Assembly: GCA_029783825.1 (NCBI GenBank) | Contig: JAREIK010002428.1 | Span: 58,639-122,638, forward strand | From: Sapria himalayana | Taxonomy: Eukaryota; Streptophyta; Magnoliopsida; Malpighiales; Rafflesiaceae | DNA length: 64,000 nt | Direction of reading: 5' to 3' | Shown: positions 50,383-64,000 of the stretch, piece after piece | Layout of the letters: the number at the start of each line of letters is the position of its first letter | How positions within the stretch are numbered: position 1 is the stretch's first letter | Notes under the pieces: model-generated | Seen by the model: only the letters and a program-made list of their open reading frames with translations | The model's database searches: none | What the model was told of the DNA's origin: nothing | Program-made: the position numbers and the translations under genes

Positions 50383-52321
50383 GATAGATAGATAGACAGA
50401 TTGATAAATAGATTCATAGATAGATTGAAAGAAAGATTGATAGACAAATTGATATACAAATTGGTAGACAAATTGAAAATAGTTTGAAGGACATATTGAT
50501 AGACAAATTGATAGACAGATAGATAGATATATAAACAGATAATAGACAGATATATAGATAGATGGATAGACATTTAGATAGATAAAAAGATAAATAGATA
50601 GAAATATTGATAGATAAATAGACAAATAAATTGATAGATAGATAGACAGATAGATAGACAGACAGACAAACAAAGAGATTGACAGATAGATAGATATATA
50701 GATAGATAGATAAATAGATAAATAGATAGATAGAAAAATAGATAGATAGATAGATAGACATATAGATAAATAAATAGATAGAAAGATAGATAGAGAATCA
50801 AATAGATAGACATATATATAGAAAAATAGATACACAGATAGATAGACAAATAGGAATAAAGATATATAGATAGATAGATAGATAAAAAGATAGATAGACA
50901 ATTAGATATAGTAATATATAGACAAATGATAGACAAATGATAGACAAATAGAAAGACAGATATACAAACATATAATCAGATAGATAGACAATCAAGTAAA
51001 CACATAACCGGGTAGATAGACAGCATCCAGAAAGACAAACAAATAAATAGGCAGACGAATAAATAGATAGATAGTCAAATAAGCAGATAGATAGATAGAT
51101 ATATAGTTTGATAGAGAGATTGAGAGAGATAGAAAGACAGATAGAAAAATAGATAGATAGATACATAAATAGATATTTAGAAAATATATAGAATGATAAA
51201 AAGATAGATAGACATATAGATAGACAAAAAAATAGATATATAAATAGATAGATTGATTGATACATAGAAAGATTGATAGAAATAATGATAGACTATAAAG
51301 ATTAACAGATAGTTTTATAATTAGATTAATAGACAGATTGATAATCTAATTGAAAGATAGATTTATAGACAAATTGATAGATAGAAAGATGGACAGAAAG
51401 AAAGAAAGAAAGAATAAATGAAATAAAGATAGATAGAAAGATAGATAGAAAGGTTCACAAATAGAAAGATAAATAGAAATATAGATAGATATATAGATGA
51501 ATAAATAGATAGATAGATATATATATGAAAATAATATGACAAATAAATAAATAGATAGACAGAAAAATTGATAGATAGAAAGACAGACAGGCAGATAGAT
51601 AGATAGATATATATATATATATATGCAGATAGATAAATAGACAAATAGATAGACAAAAAGATAGATAGATAGATAGATACAATGATAGATAAACAAATAG
51701 GACATACAGATAGATAGATAGAAAGATAGATAAATAGATAGACAAATAGATAAGCACATAGGCACATAGAGATAAAGATATATAGACAGACAGAGAGACA
51801 TACAATCAGCTAGATAGATAATCAGGTAGAGAGATATTTATTAGATAGATAGTAGCAAGTCTAATGATAGATAGATAGACATACAAATAGATAGAGAGTT
51901 TGATAGAGAGAATGAAAGACAAATTGATAAACAAATAGATAGATAGATAGATAAATAGATACACACACACACATACATATACATAGACACATAGATAAAC
52001 ATAAAGAAAGACTGATAGATTTTTCGATTGATAAATAGACAAATTGATAGAAAAATTGATAGACAAATTGATATGCAAATCGATAAAAAGATTGATATAA
52101 AGATTGATAGACAGATCGATTACACAAATAATAGACAAATTGATAGATAGATAGACAGGTTGATATAAAATTGGATAGATAGATAGATAGATAAATAGGC
52201 AGATAGATAGATAGATAGATAGAAGGAAAGACACATAGATAGATAAATAGATATAGATTTAAAAAATATAAATATTTACATAAATAGATAGATAGACATA
52301 TAGATATGTAGACAATATGAT

Positions 52322-52352
<31 letters not shown>

Positions 52353-55300
52353 CAGACAGATAGATATATAGACAGATAGATAAATAGATAGATAAATAGA
52401 TATATAGAAAGATAGATATATAGTTATACATATAGATATACATATAGATAGACAGATAGATAAATAGATAGATATACAGATAGAAAGATAGATAGATAAA
52501 CAAATATACAGATATATAAATAGACATATATTGATAGATAGATAGACAAATATATAGATTTTTTAAATGATTGATAGACAAATTAATAGATACATTAATA
52601 AATAGATTGATAAATAAATAGATAGATATTTTGATTGATTGATAAACATATTGATTTTTAGATAGATAGATAGACAAATCGAAAGACAAATAAATATACA
52701 GATAGATAGACAAATAGGAATACATATTATAAGATAGATACATAGATATATAAATAGACAGACAGATAGATAGATAGACAGATAGATAGATATAATAATA
52801 GATATTTAAATATACAAAAAGACAGACAGATAGAAGGATTGACGGACAGCTAGTTAGGTAAGTAGATAGTCAACTAGAAAGACATACAGATAGATAAATA
52901 GATATATAAAAAACTAATAAATAGATATATAGAAAAACAGACATACAGATAGAAAAAAAAACAAATAAACAGATAGACATAAAAAATGACACTTGTATAA
53001 ACACACCGATAGATAAACAGACAGATAGATAGATAGATAGTTTGATAGATAAACATTTTGACAAATAGATTCATAATTAGATATACAGACAAATAGATAG
53101 ATAAATAGATAAATAAATAGATAGACATATAGATATATAGATAGATAGATATATAGACAGGTAGATATATAGATTGATAAAAAAATTAATTGAAAGATTG
53201 TAAAACGGATTGATACACAAATAGATATATAGAAAGATAGATAAATAAATAGATATATATAGATATAGATAGACGCCAAGATAGAAAGAAAGAAAGATAG
53301 ATAGATAGATTCATTATTAGAAAGATAGATAGTCAAAAAGATAGACAAACAGATAGATATATAGATAGATAGATAGACAGTGGTCAGATAGATAGATAGA
53401 TATAGATAGACATATTTATAGACAGATAGAAAGATAGATATATAGATAGAGAAGGAGATAGATAGAAAAAAACATATGCATATAGATAGAAAAATAGATA
53501 GATATAGAGATAGAAAAATAGAAACACAGATAGATAGATAGATAGAATGATACATAGATAGATAGATAAATTTATAGACTAAAAGATAAATATAAAGATA
53601 AATTGAATGATATATAGAAAGATAGACAAATAGATAGATAAAAAGATAGATAGTCAGATAGATATATAGATAGATAGATTATATATTTAAAAATAGATAG
53701 AGAGATAGACAAGGATAAACAAATAGATAGATAGATAGATTAATAGAAAGATTTAGCAAAAGATAGATAGACAGACAGACAAATAGATAGATAGATCGAT
53801 ACAAAGAATGTTAGATAGATTAATAGACAACTTGATGGATAGATTTATAGAAAGATTGATAGAAAGATTGATATACAGATTTATATACAATTTGATAGAT
53901 AGATTGATAGATACATAGATAGTCAGATTAATAGATAGACAGATAAAAAGATAGATAACATATAAATAGATAGATAAATTGATTGATAGATAGATAGACA
54001 TATAGAGAGACAAATAGATAATTAGATTTTTAGATAGAAAGATAGAATGATATATAGACAGATAGATTGATTGATAGATTGATAGATAGATATATAGATA
54101 GATGATAGCCAGATAGATAAATAGATAATTAACTACATAGATATACAAATAGATATATAAATAGATTAATAGATAGATTAATAGATAGATAAACAGAAAT
54201 ATAGATATATTGTTTGATTGACAAATAGATAGACAGACAGATAGATATATAGATAAAAAAATAAATAGACTAACATATAGATATATAGAATGATAGATTG
54301 ATAGATTGATATATTGATATAAAATTCATAGATAGATAGATAGATAGATTGATATAAAGATAGCTAGATAGATTTATAGATGGACAGAAAGTTTTATAAA
54401 GAGATAGATAGATTGATAGATAGAGTGATAGATAGATAGATAGAAAGATAGAAAAATCTATAAACAAATAAATAGAAAAAAAGTAAGATAGATAGAAAGA
54501 GAAATATCTAGATAGATATATAGATAGATATATAGATGTACAGATAGATAAGCACTTAAATAGATAGATAGATAAATAGATATATAGATAGATAAAAACA
54601 TAAATAGAAAGATAGATAGATACATACATATATATATATATAGACATATAGATAGATATACAAATAGATAGAAAGATAAATAAATAAATAAACAAATGGA
54701 TTGTATCATTGATAGATAGATAGTTTGGTAGAAAGATTTATAGACAAATAGATAGACATATAGAAATACAAATATATAAATAGATAGATAGACAAATAAT
54801 TAGAAAAAGAAAGAAAGATAGATTGATAGATAAAAAGTTAGAAAGATAAAAATATATATTGAAAGATACATAGATAGATAGACAGATTTATAGATAGATT
54901 GATATATAGTTTTAAAATAGATCGATAGATAGATAGATACATAGACATATTGATAGATAAATAGATATATTGATTGATAGACATATAGATAGACAATAGA
55001 TAGACAGATAGATCGAAAGAAAAATAGATAGAAAGATAGACAGAGCGATAGATGGATCGATAGATAAACAGATAGATAGATAGGTAAATAGATTGATAGA
55101 TTGATAAATAGATAGATATACAGACATACACATAAATAGATATATAGATAGATAGATAGACATATTGATAGACTAATAGATAGAAAGATAGATTAATAGA
55201 TAGACATACATATAGATAGATAAAGAGATAGATAGATTGATTGATTGATTGATAGACTAGCAGAAATAAATATAAAAAGATAAACAAATAGAAATAAAGA

Positions 55301-56303
55301 AAGATAGATAAATAGGAAAATAGTTGATAGTTAGATAGATAGAGAGATAAACCAAAAGATAGTTATATAGATAGTTAGAAAATAAATATATAAATTGATA
55401 GATAGATAGATTGATTGACATATATACAGATAGATAAAAAGATTATTTTACAATTAGATAGATAGACAGATATATATATATATATATATAGACAAACAAC
55501 CAGATAACCTGATTAATAGACAAATAAAAAGATGGATAAATAAATGAATAGACAGATAAGGAAAGTATTAAACAAACATATTGACATACAAATAGACAAG
55601 CAGATTGACTGATAGACATACATACATATATATAGATAGATAGACAATTTGGTAGCACATTGACAGACAAATATATAGATACATAGGAAGATTGTAAGAT
55701 CGATATACATATAGATAGATAGACAAATAGATAGATAAAAAATATATAGATAGATAGACAGTTTGATAGACAACTTGATAGAAAAATTTATAGAAAAATT
55801 TATGGATAGATTGATAGCCAGATTAATAAATAGATTAATATATAAAATGAGAGATAGATAGATAGATATATAGATAGATCGATAGATAAATATAAAGATT
55901 TATAGGCAAATAGATTCTTTGATAGATACACATATATATTGACAAATAGATAAATAAATACAAAGATAGATAGATAGACAAATAGATAGAAGATAGATAG
56001 ATGCATAGACAGATAGAGAGACAAATAAATAGATATATAGAAAATAGATAGATAAACAAATAAATAAATAGAAAGATAGACAAATTGATAGATAGAAAGA
56101 CAGATTGATCAACATATAGATAGAAAGATAGACAAATAGATAGATATATAGATAGATACATAGACAAAAATATATATAAAAAGATAGACAGATAGATTTG
56201 CAGAAAAATAAACATAATGATAGACATAAAGATAGACAAACCGATAGATAGATAAATATATATTTAGATAGATAGATAGATATATAAATAAATAGATAGA
56301 TAG

Positions 56304-56341
<38 letters not shown>

Positions 56342-56757
56342 TGAATGATTGATAGATATATAGATATATAGATAGATAGATAGATTGATTGACAAATAGA
56401 TAAATAGAAAATTAGATAGATAGATAGATACCTAGATATAGAGATAAAGAGAAAAATAGATTAATAGTTAGATAGACATAGATAAAGACAAATATATTGA
56501 TATAAAGATTGATAAATCAATTGACATATATATAGACAAATAGATAGAAAGATAGACTAATAAATAGATAGATAGAATGATAGACAAATAGATAGATGGA
56601 TTGATTTATAGATATACATATAGATACTAATATAGATAAATAAATAAACATATAGATAATAAGATATACAGAAAGATAGACATATAGATAGTAAGATAGA
56701 TAGACAGATTGATTGACATATATATAGATGGAAATATTGATGGATATAAAGACATAC

Positions 56758-56792
<35 letters not shown>

Positions 56793-58319
56793 AAGATAAA
56801 CTGATAGATAGATTAATTAATAGACTGATTACTAAGATAGATACACAAATATATACATATATAGATAAATAGATAGATAGATAGATAGAATGATAAATAG
56901 TTATATATAAAGATAGATAGGCATATAGATATACAAATATATAGATAGATAGGTAGAAAGATAGAATGAAAATAGATAGACTAATAGAAAGATAGATAGA
57001 CAGATAGATAAGTAGTAAGGCAGACAGTTAGTAAGGTAGACAAATTGTCAAAAAAAGATAGTCAGGTACACAGACAGACAGCCAGACATATTGACAAATA
57101 GACAAAAATATAGGCAATCAAACTTATAGATAGATAGACAGACAAATAGACAAGGAAACAGATAGACAAACATTAGATAGATAAATAGATTGTTTTATAG
57201 ACTTATTGATAGACATATTAATAGACATATAGATGGATTGATTGATAAATATATTGATAGAGAGATAGATAGATAGATAGATAGATATAAAGATAGACAA
57301 ATAGATATATAGATCAATATATATATATATAGAGATTAATAGACATATAGAGAGACAATTAGATAGATAGATAGACTGATAGATTGAAAAATAGATAGAT
57401 AGATAAATAGACATATAGAGAGAAAGATAAAAACACAGATAGTGAGATAGATTAATAGATAGATTTATAATTAGATTGATAGAAAGTTTGATAGATATAT
57501 TAAAAGACATATTTTATAGATAGATTTATAGAGAGATATATAGATTGATTGATTGACATATAGAAAAAGAAATAGATAGACACATAGATAGACATATAGA
57601 CAGACATATAGATAAATAGAAAGATAGATTGATAAATAGATAGTTAGTTAGATTGATTGATTGATAGATAATACATAGATTATTAGATAGATATACATAT
57701 TAATAGAGAGATAGATAATAGAAAGGTAGACAGATAGATAGATAAATAGATAGAAAGATAGATAGACAGATTGATAGACAACTAGATAGATAGATTGATT
57801 GATTGATACATATATAGACTGAAAGATAGAGAGAAAGAAAGATTGATAGATAGATAGATTGAAAGATAGAAAGATAGAGATAGAATGACACAGAGAGAAA
57901 AAAGAAAGATAGAAATATAGATATACAAATAGCTAGAAAAACATATAGATAGATAGATAGATATATAAATTGGTATTTAGATTGAGAGATAGATAGACAG
58001 ATAGATAGATAGATAGATAGATAGAGAAATAAATAAACGTATAGATAGATAGATGATAGATATATAATTAGACAGACAGATAGATAGAATGACATTTAAA
58101 AAAATAAAATGATAGACATATTGATAGCCAGATTGAATGATAGATTCTTAGATAGATTGATAAACAAATTGAAAGCTAGATGGCTAGACAAATATATTGA
58201 TTAATTAAAAGACATATTGATAGACAGATAGATAGTCAGATAGAAAGACAATGGAATAAATATATAGATAAATAGATAGAGAGACAAATTGATTGTCTAA
58301 TAGATAGAAAAATATATAG

Positions 58320-58346
58320 ACATACATACATACATACATACATACA
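58320..58346. repeat. (ACAT)n microsatellite
   Basis: Six to seven pure ACAT units inside the GATA array, a young variant expansion. Confidence 0.85.
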
Positions 58347-60270
58347 GATAGATAGATATATAGATAGATAGATAGATAGGTAGACATGTAGATAGACAAA
58401 TATAGAGCTAATTGAAAGACAGATAATAGAAAGATAAATAGACACATAGAATGTCAAATAAATAGATGCATATATTGACAAAAATATAGACATAAAGATA
58501 TATAGTTAGATAGATAGATAGATAAATAGATAGACAGATAGATTGAGTGATAAATAGATAGATAGATAGACAAATTAATAGACATATAGTTAGATAGATT
58601 GATAGATAGAATGAGAGAGATTTATAGATAGATTGATTGAAAATTTGATAGATAGATTGATAGATATATTGATAGATAGATTAATATTATAATCATAGAC
58701 AATATGATAGACAAATTGTTAGAAAAATTGATAGACATTTCAATATATACATAGATAGATAGATATATAGATACATTGATAGATAGTTAAATAAATATAT
58801 AGAAAGTAAAAGATATAGATAGATTATTAGATTGATTGATAAAATGATAGATAGAAAGATAGATAGACAAAAAGTAAAGGAGATAGACAAACAAACATAT
58901 AGATAGATATATAGTTTTTAGTCAGTTTGATAGATAAATTTGATAGACATATAGATGGAATGTTTGATAAATATATTGAGAGAGAGATAGATAGAAAGAT
59001 AAAAAAATAGACAAATATATAGGCAGATTGATAATAGCTAAACATATAGATAGAAAGATAGATTGACAGAAAAATAGACACATTAATAGATAGATTGATA
59101 TTCAGATTGATAGAAGGATTGCTAGACATATTGATAGGTAGATTGATAGATATATTTATTAGAAATAGATAGATAGATTGATAGATATATAAATAGAAAA
59201 ATAGATAAAAAAATATATAGATAGATAGACAAACAGACAGATAGGTAGATAGATAAATAGAATCATTAATTTTTAGATAAATAGATAGTTTGATAGATAG
59301 ATAAATAGATATATAGATATATTATTAGACACTCAGATAGATAGAGAGATATATTGATAGGTAATATATAGATAGATAGCTATAAAGATAGAAAGATAAG
59401 CAGATTAATAGAAAATAGATATATAGTTAGATAGACTGATAGATAGATCAATTGATAGACAAATAGATAAATGCCAAGATAGATAGAAGATAAATAGATA
59501 TATAGAAAGATAGAAAAATAGATAGATTAACACATAACTAGAGAGAAAGATAGAACAATAGAAAGATAGATAGATAGATGGGTAGATCGATAATTAGAGA
59601 TATGATAGATAGATAGACAAATAGGTCGACAGATAGATAGATAGATAGGTAGAAAGATAGACACATAGATAAACAAAATGATAGATTTATTGATAGATAG
59701 ATAGATAGACAAACTGATAGATAGGTAGGTATATTAATTGATAAATAGATAGATTGAAAGAATGATAGATAGATTGAAAAAATATTTGATAGGTAGATGG
59801 ATAGACAAATCAATTTACAATTGATTGATAGATAGATAGTTAGAAAGACAAAAAGATAGATATATAAATAGATATATAGATAGTAGATAGACAGATAGAT
59901 CGATAGATAGACAACTAGATAGACAGACAGACAGATAGATAGATAGATAGACAAACAGATATACATATAGATAGACATATAGATATACATATAGATAGAC
60001 AAATAAATAGAAAATAGATAGATAAGTTATTAGACAAATAGATAGTCAGATAGATTGAGAAATAGATAAATAGATAGATAGAAGCACAAATAGATAGACA
60101 TATAGATATATAGATAGATATAGATATAAAATGTTAGATAGATAGACAGATAGAAAGATAGATAAATATATTCATATATAGATAGATAGATAGACACGTA
60201 GATAGAAAGATAGATAGACTAATAGATATATAGAGAGATATATAGATTTATACATAGATTGGTAGAAAAA

Positions 60271-60336
60271 TTGATTGATTGATTGATTGATTGAAAGATT
60301 GATTGATAGATTGATTGATTGATAGATTGATTGATA
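60271..60336. repeat. (GATT)n subarray
   Basis: Mostly GATT units instead of GATA. A similar stretch is near 24287-24313 and shorter ones near 7258-7284 and 55227-55255. Confidence 0.85.
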
Positions 60337-60541
60337 GACAAATTGATAGACATATTGATTGATAAATTGTTAAATATATTGATTGTCAAATTTATATACA
60401 AATTGCTACACATTTTGATAATCATATAGTTAGACAAATTGATAGGCAAATTGATAGTCAAATAGATAAATATATTGATAGATTGATTGATTGATCGATA
60501 AACAAACATATAGATAGATAGACACATAGACATATAGATAG

Positions 60542-60651
60542 ATATATATATATATATATATATATTAATATATATAAATTAATATATATATTAATTGATA
60601 GATAGATTATTAGATGGATATATAGAAAGATAGATATACAGATAGATATAT

Positions 60652-60703
<52 letters not shown>
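60542..60703. repeat. Paired long (AT)n tracts with palindromic spacer
   Basis: An AT run at 60542-60565 is followed by TTAATATATATAAATTAATA-type palindromic DNA, and a 50-base pure AT run at 60654-60703, the longest in the window. Confidence 0.85.
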
Positions 60704-60708
<5 letters not shown>

Positions 60709-62174
60709 TATAGACAGACAGATAGATAGACAGATAGATAAACAAATAGATTGATAGATTATTAGATAGATATACTGATAGATAGATATAAAAATAGATA
60801 GACAAATAGATAGACAGATAGATAGATAGATAAATAGATATATAAATAGATTAAAAAATAGATAGATAGATAGATAAATAGATTCATAGATAGAAAAAAA
60901 ATATATAGATAAATAGATAGGTATATCAATAGACAGATACATATATAGATAAAATGAATAAAAGATAAATAGAGAGAGAGATAGATAGATAGATAGACTA
61001 ATAGATAGAATGATAGATACACATATTAATATATAGATTGATAGAAATATAGATATACAAATAGATAGATTTATATTTAGATAGATAGTTAGATAGATAG
61101 TTAGACAAATTGATAGAAAGATTGATACACAGATAGATAGACAAATAAATACATAGATTGATAAATAGATTGATAGACATATAAATAGATAGGTAGATAT
61201 ATTAATAGACATATAGATAGATAGTTAGTGAAATAGATAGTCAGGTAGATAGACATTTTAGTAGATAGATAGTAAAGCAGAGAGATAAAATCTAGACACA
61301 TCGACAGACAGATGGAAAGATAGATTGTCAGACTAATAGATAGATAGGTAGATAGATAGACAAATAGAATGAGAGATAGACAAATACACAAATAGATAGA
61401 TAGATAGTTTTATAGATATGTTGATAGATAGATAGATAGATTGATAAATATATTGATAAAAAGATAGATATATCAACATTTAGATAGACAGATAGATAGA
61501 CTTATAACTAAACAGATATACAGACATATAGTTATATAGATTGATAGATAGATAGATCAACAAATAATATATAGATCGATAGAGAGATAGACATAGATAG
61601 ACATATAGATAAAAAATAAAAATAGATATATAGACAAATAAATAGATAGATTGATAATAAGATAGATAGATAGATAGATAGATAGACATATTGATATACA
61701 TATAGATAGAAAGATTGATATAAGATTGATTGATTGATGATTGATAGATTGATTGATGATAGAAATATAGATTGATATTTAGATAGACATATAGATAGAT
61801 AGATAAATAGACATATTTGTAGACAAATAGATATATAGAAGATATATATTTTTATTATACTATTAGATAGATAAATAGATAAATAGATAAATAGATAGAT
61901 AATTAATAGATAGATATACAGATAGATAGGCAGATAGATAGACTGATAGATAGAATGAAATATAGATAGATAGATAGATAGAACAATAGATAGACAGATA
62001 GATAAATAGATAGTCAGATAGATTGTCACATAGATAGATAGAAAGATAGATAAAATGATAAATAGTAGATAGATTGATAGATAGATATATAGAAAGTTTG
62101 ATAGATAGATAAATAGACAAATAGATAGATTGATAGATAGATAAATAGAGAATAGATTACTGATAGGTAGAGAG

Positions 62175-64000
62175 TACTACAAAAAAAAATAACAAATAAC
62201 AAGGGAAGATTCCTAGCTTAATGGGGTTTTTTCGTCGCTAAAATAAATATAACGACGGATTAACGATGAAACCTTTCCCAATCTAAAGTTCTTGTCGCAA
62301 AAATTAACGAGTAAATATATTCCCTACCAAAACTGGCGAGGAAAAATTCCCTAGCTAAATTAGCGAGGAAATTTTTCCAAGCTAAATTAGTTATGGAAAA
62401 TCCCTTGCTATTTCTTTCCAAAATTACTTTCCCATTTTTTATTTTTTATATAAAATTTAATTACATATTTTAAAATTTTTATATTAAATTTAATGAAAAC
62501 ATAAACTATAAACCATTTTTAATAATTAACAAAAAATAAATCAGTTAATAAATATTCTTATCAATATGTTACATTGTTAAATAGAAACATAACAAAACTT
62601 GATCACATCTTATTCTTCATCATGTATCTAATGATAGTGAATAAAAGTTTAATCTATCCGTGAAATTGATGTAGCTTTCTCTCTACCAGTTCATTAATAT
62701 CTACATACTACACTAGTACCATAGCATGACCTCCATGGCCATCTGCATTGCTTCATTTAGTTATAGTCTGCATTTTCTCTCCACCGCCAACTCCTTCCTT
62801 TTATCTACCTATTGCCCTTTTTGTATCTAGCAGCTCTTCAATTAGTACTTTTTTTACCGTGCGATCAGTTGCATGTATGTATGTGCATATGTGTGTTGTA
62901 AACCTAACACATGCCTTTCATGCAAATACACATACCATCAAATGCAATAGAAGGAAATAATCTAGGGCTTAAAAAACACACTTATATGTCCTTCAGGCAT
63001 GGTCAGCTTCTTCTAGTTATTTTTCCTCAAGTACTCTAAGCAGATAGAGAATATTGTTATACTGCACATGAAGCATAACATACTACATTTACAAACTAAT
63101 AAAGAACACAATAATGGCCACTGATAAATAGATAGACTAGTGCATGCAACACTAAACTCCATTGCTAGAAATATCACACACTAAATAATCTTGAGCTTTT
63201 TTAAATATACCAAATCAAGATTCACGAAGATTTTCAGTGTATTGCCCATCAAAATATTCTTCTATGTTGCCCAGGCTTCATGCATCATCCATGGTTAATT
63301 TTAAGAAATTTAAAAAAGAATTTTGTATGGAAATAATATGTTTTAAATAAAAATTCCAAAATATGAAGCTTTTTTGAAAAATATTACCAAACTAGTGCTT
63401 CTAGAAATAGCATGGTAATTGTCGTCATTGTAAATGATGGTCATTACCATGCTATTGAATTTTTAAAATGAAGACCTTCATCAATGTTTGCCTCGCTTGA
63501 TGATGTCGAATTCAGGCTTGAATTTGGGTTTGACATGAGTTCCAATTCGATTCATTTATGCTTTCAATATTGCATCTTGGCCAAATAGATTTCCAAGTGA
63601 GCGGCCAAGTTAAGTTGGTGGTTTGATCAAGAGATGATGTTGAAATGGAAAATAAAGAAGATGAATTTAACTTGTTGGTTTTCTTTAGATTGAAATGGAG
63701 AAGCCACTTGTGGCAAGCATCCCTTGATTTGTTGAAGTTGACAAGATCACTCTAAATCATGATTAAAGAAGAAAAAAAAATTATTTAATAAGAAGAAGAG
63801 GGTTTAGATACATTCGAGTATGACAAGGCCATATTTCTTATTTAATAAAATAAATAGGCATCTTATCATCACCCCACTTTTCTTCTTTATACCACTGGAG
63901 CCACGACGGAAAACTTGAGCAAGTAGAACCTGTAGAATGAACTGTGTTTGAAATTGAGTTTCTTTGTCACTTTAATGGAGCAATTGTGACTGCATGTTGC
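62175..64000 (+). mobile_element. Third CACTA element, left end, runs off the window
   Basis: The GATA array stops at TACTACAAAAAAAAATAAC, a CACTACAA-type terminus with C changed to T. Subterminal words follow: GATTCCTAGC, TCGTCGCTAAAA, AACGACGGATTAACGATG, CCCAATCTAAAG and CCCTAGCTAAATTAGCGAGG. 62240-62410 is homologous to 41600-41960, and 62455-62590 to 41990-42150. No transposase lies in the 1.8 kb shown. From about 62700 the sequence is unlike the other copies; it holds a MULE-end fragment (63322-63470) and then unassigned sequence to the window edge. Confidence 0.8.
63322..63470 (-). repeat. Fragment matching the MULE end, with hairpin
   Basis: On the complement this matches 35150-35290: TTTTGTATGGAAATAAT, TTTTAAATAAAAA, TTGAAAAATATTACCAA and TAGTGCxTCTxGAAA words recur in order. 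It includes the hairpin 63409-63453 (AGCATGGTAATTGTCGTCATT facing AATGATGGTCATTACCATGCT). It shows the same family, or a captured end, inside a CACTA. Confidence 0.8.

Larger units (their letters stand above)
50380..62174. repeat. GATA/GACA satellite array, block 2
   Basis: The same degenerate GATA sequence as block 1, same orientation, resuming right after the transposon. It carries (AT)n runs (for example near 51608-51624, 55472-55490, 56310-56337 and 60542-60565), a (GAAA)n run near 51398, a CA run near 51960-51974 and an ACAT run at 58320-58346. I found no obvious segmental match to copies A or B by eye. No gene. It ends at the CACTA-like terminus at 62175. Confidence 0.96.

Noticed and set aside
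50313..62120. Minus-strand YLSI-type frames in block 2
   Set aside because: Same TATC artefact; no start context, domain or constraint.
62748..62960. 70-residue plus-strand frame in the third CACTA
   Set aside because: Low-complexity Ser/Thr/Pro content, no family match, likely chance.

Overview
The window looks like repeat-rich nuclear DNA from a flowering plant; I cannot name the species. The evidence is a Ty3/gypsy solo LTR, CACTA (En/Spm) elements with a TNP2-type transposase, a Mutator-like element (MULE) paired with a plant mobile domain (PMD) gene, GT-AG introns and AT-rich spacers. No gene looks intact, and I see no rRNA, tRNA or CRISPR array.

Layout. (1) 1-29257 is one long, degenerate, strand-consistent GATA/GACA satellite. 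Within it, 1-11093 (copy A) and 15049-23609 (copy B) are a direct segmental duplication. The copies differ by a 961-bp solo LTR with a 5-bp target duplication (A only), a ~1.45-kb segment missing from B, and many repeat-length changes. The 11094-15048 spacer holds GAGA-rich, GGTA and GACTAA variants and an (AT)n(GT)n tract. (2) 29258-50379 is a 21-kb transposon block set into the satellite. It starts with CACCATAAG, ends with TTTATAGTG and is flanked by ATA on both sides; removing it rejoins the GATA array. Inside are a decayed MULE (about 29583-35290, minus strand: transposase plus a five-exon PMD pseudogene), an AT-rich stretch, and from 41533 an inner CACTA unit with TNP2-like and TNPA-like pseudogenes. 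(3) 50380-62174 is the satellite again, in the same orientation. (4) From 62175 a third CACTA left end begins and runs off the window; it contains a fragment matching the end of the MULE.

The order of events read from the sequence is: satellite growth, A/B duplication, LTR insertion into A with loss of its internal region, and CACTA/MULE invasion followed by decay. The long minus-strand reading frames over the satellite (Ile/Tyr/Leu/Ser-rich) come from TATC repeats having no stop codon in any frame; they are not genes.

Nothing here is a clear new enzymatic system. The notable content is the very long ordered GATA satellite, its duplication, and the nested transposons. All homology calls were made by eye from conserved motifs.
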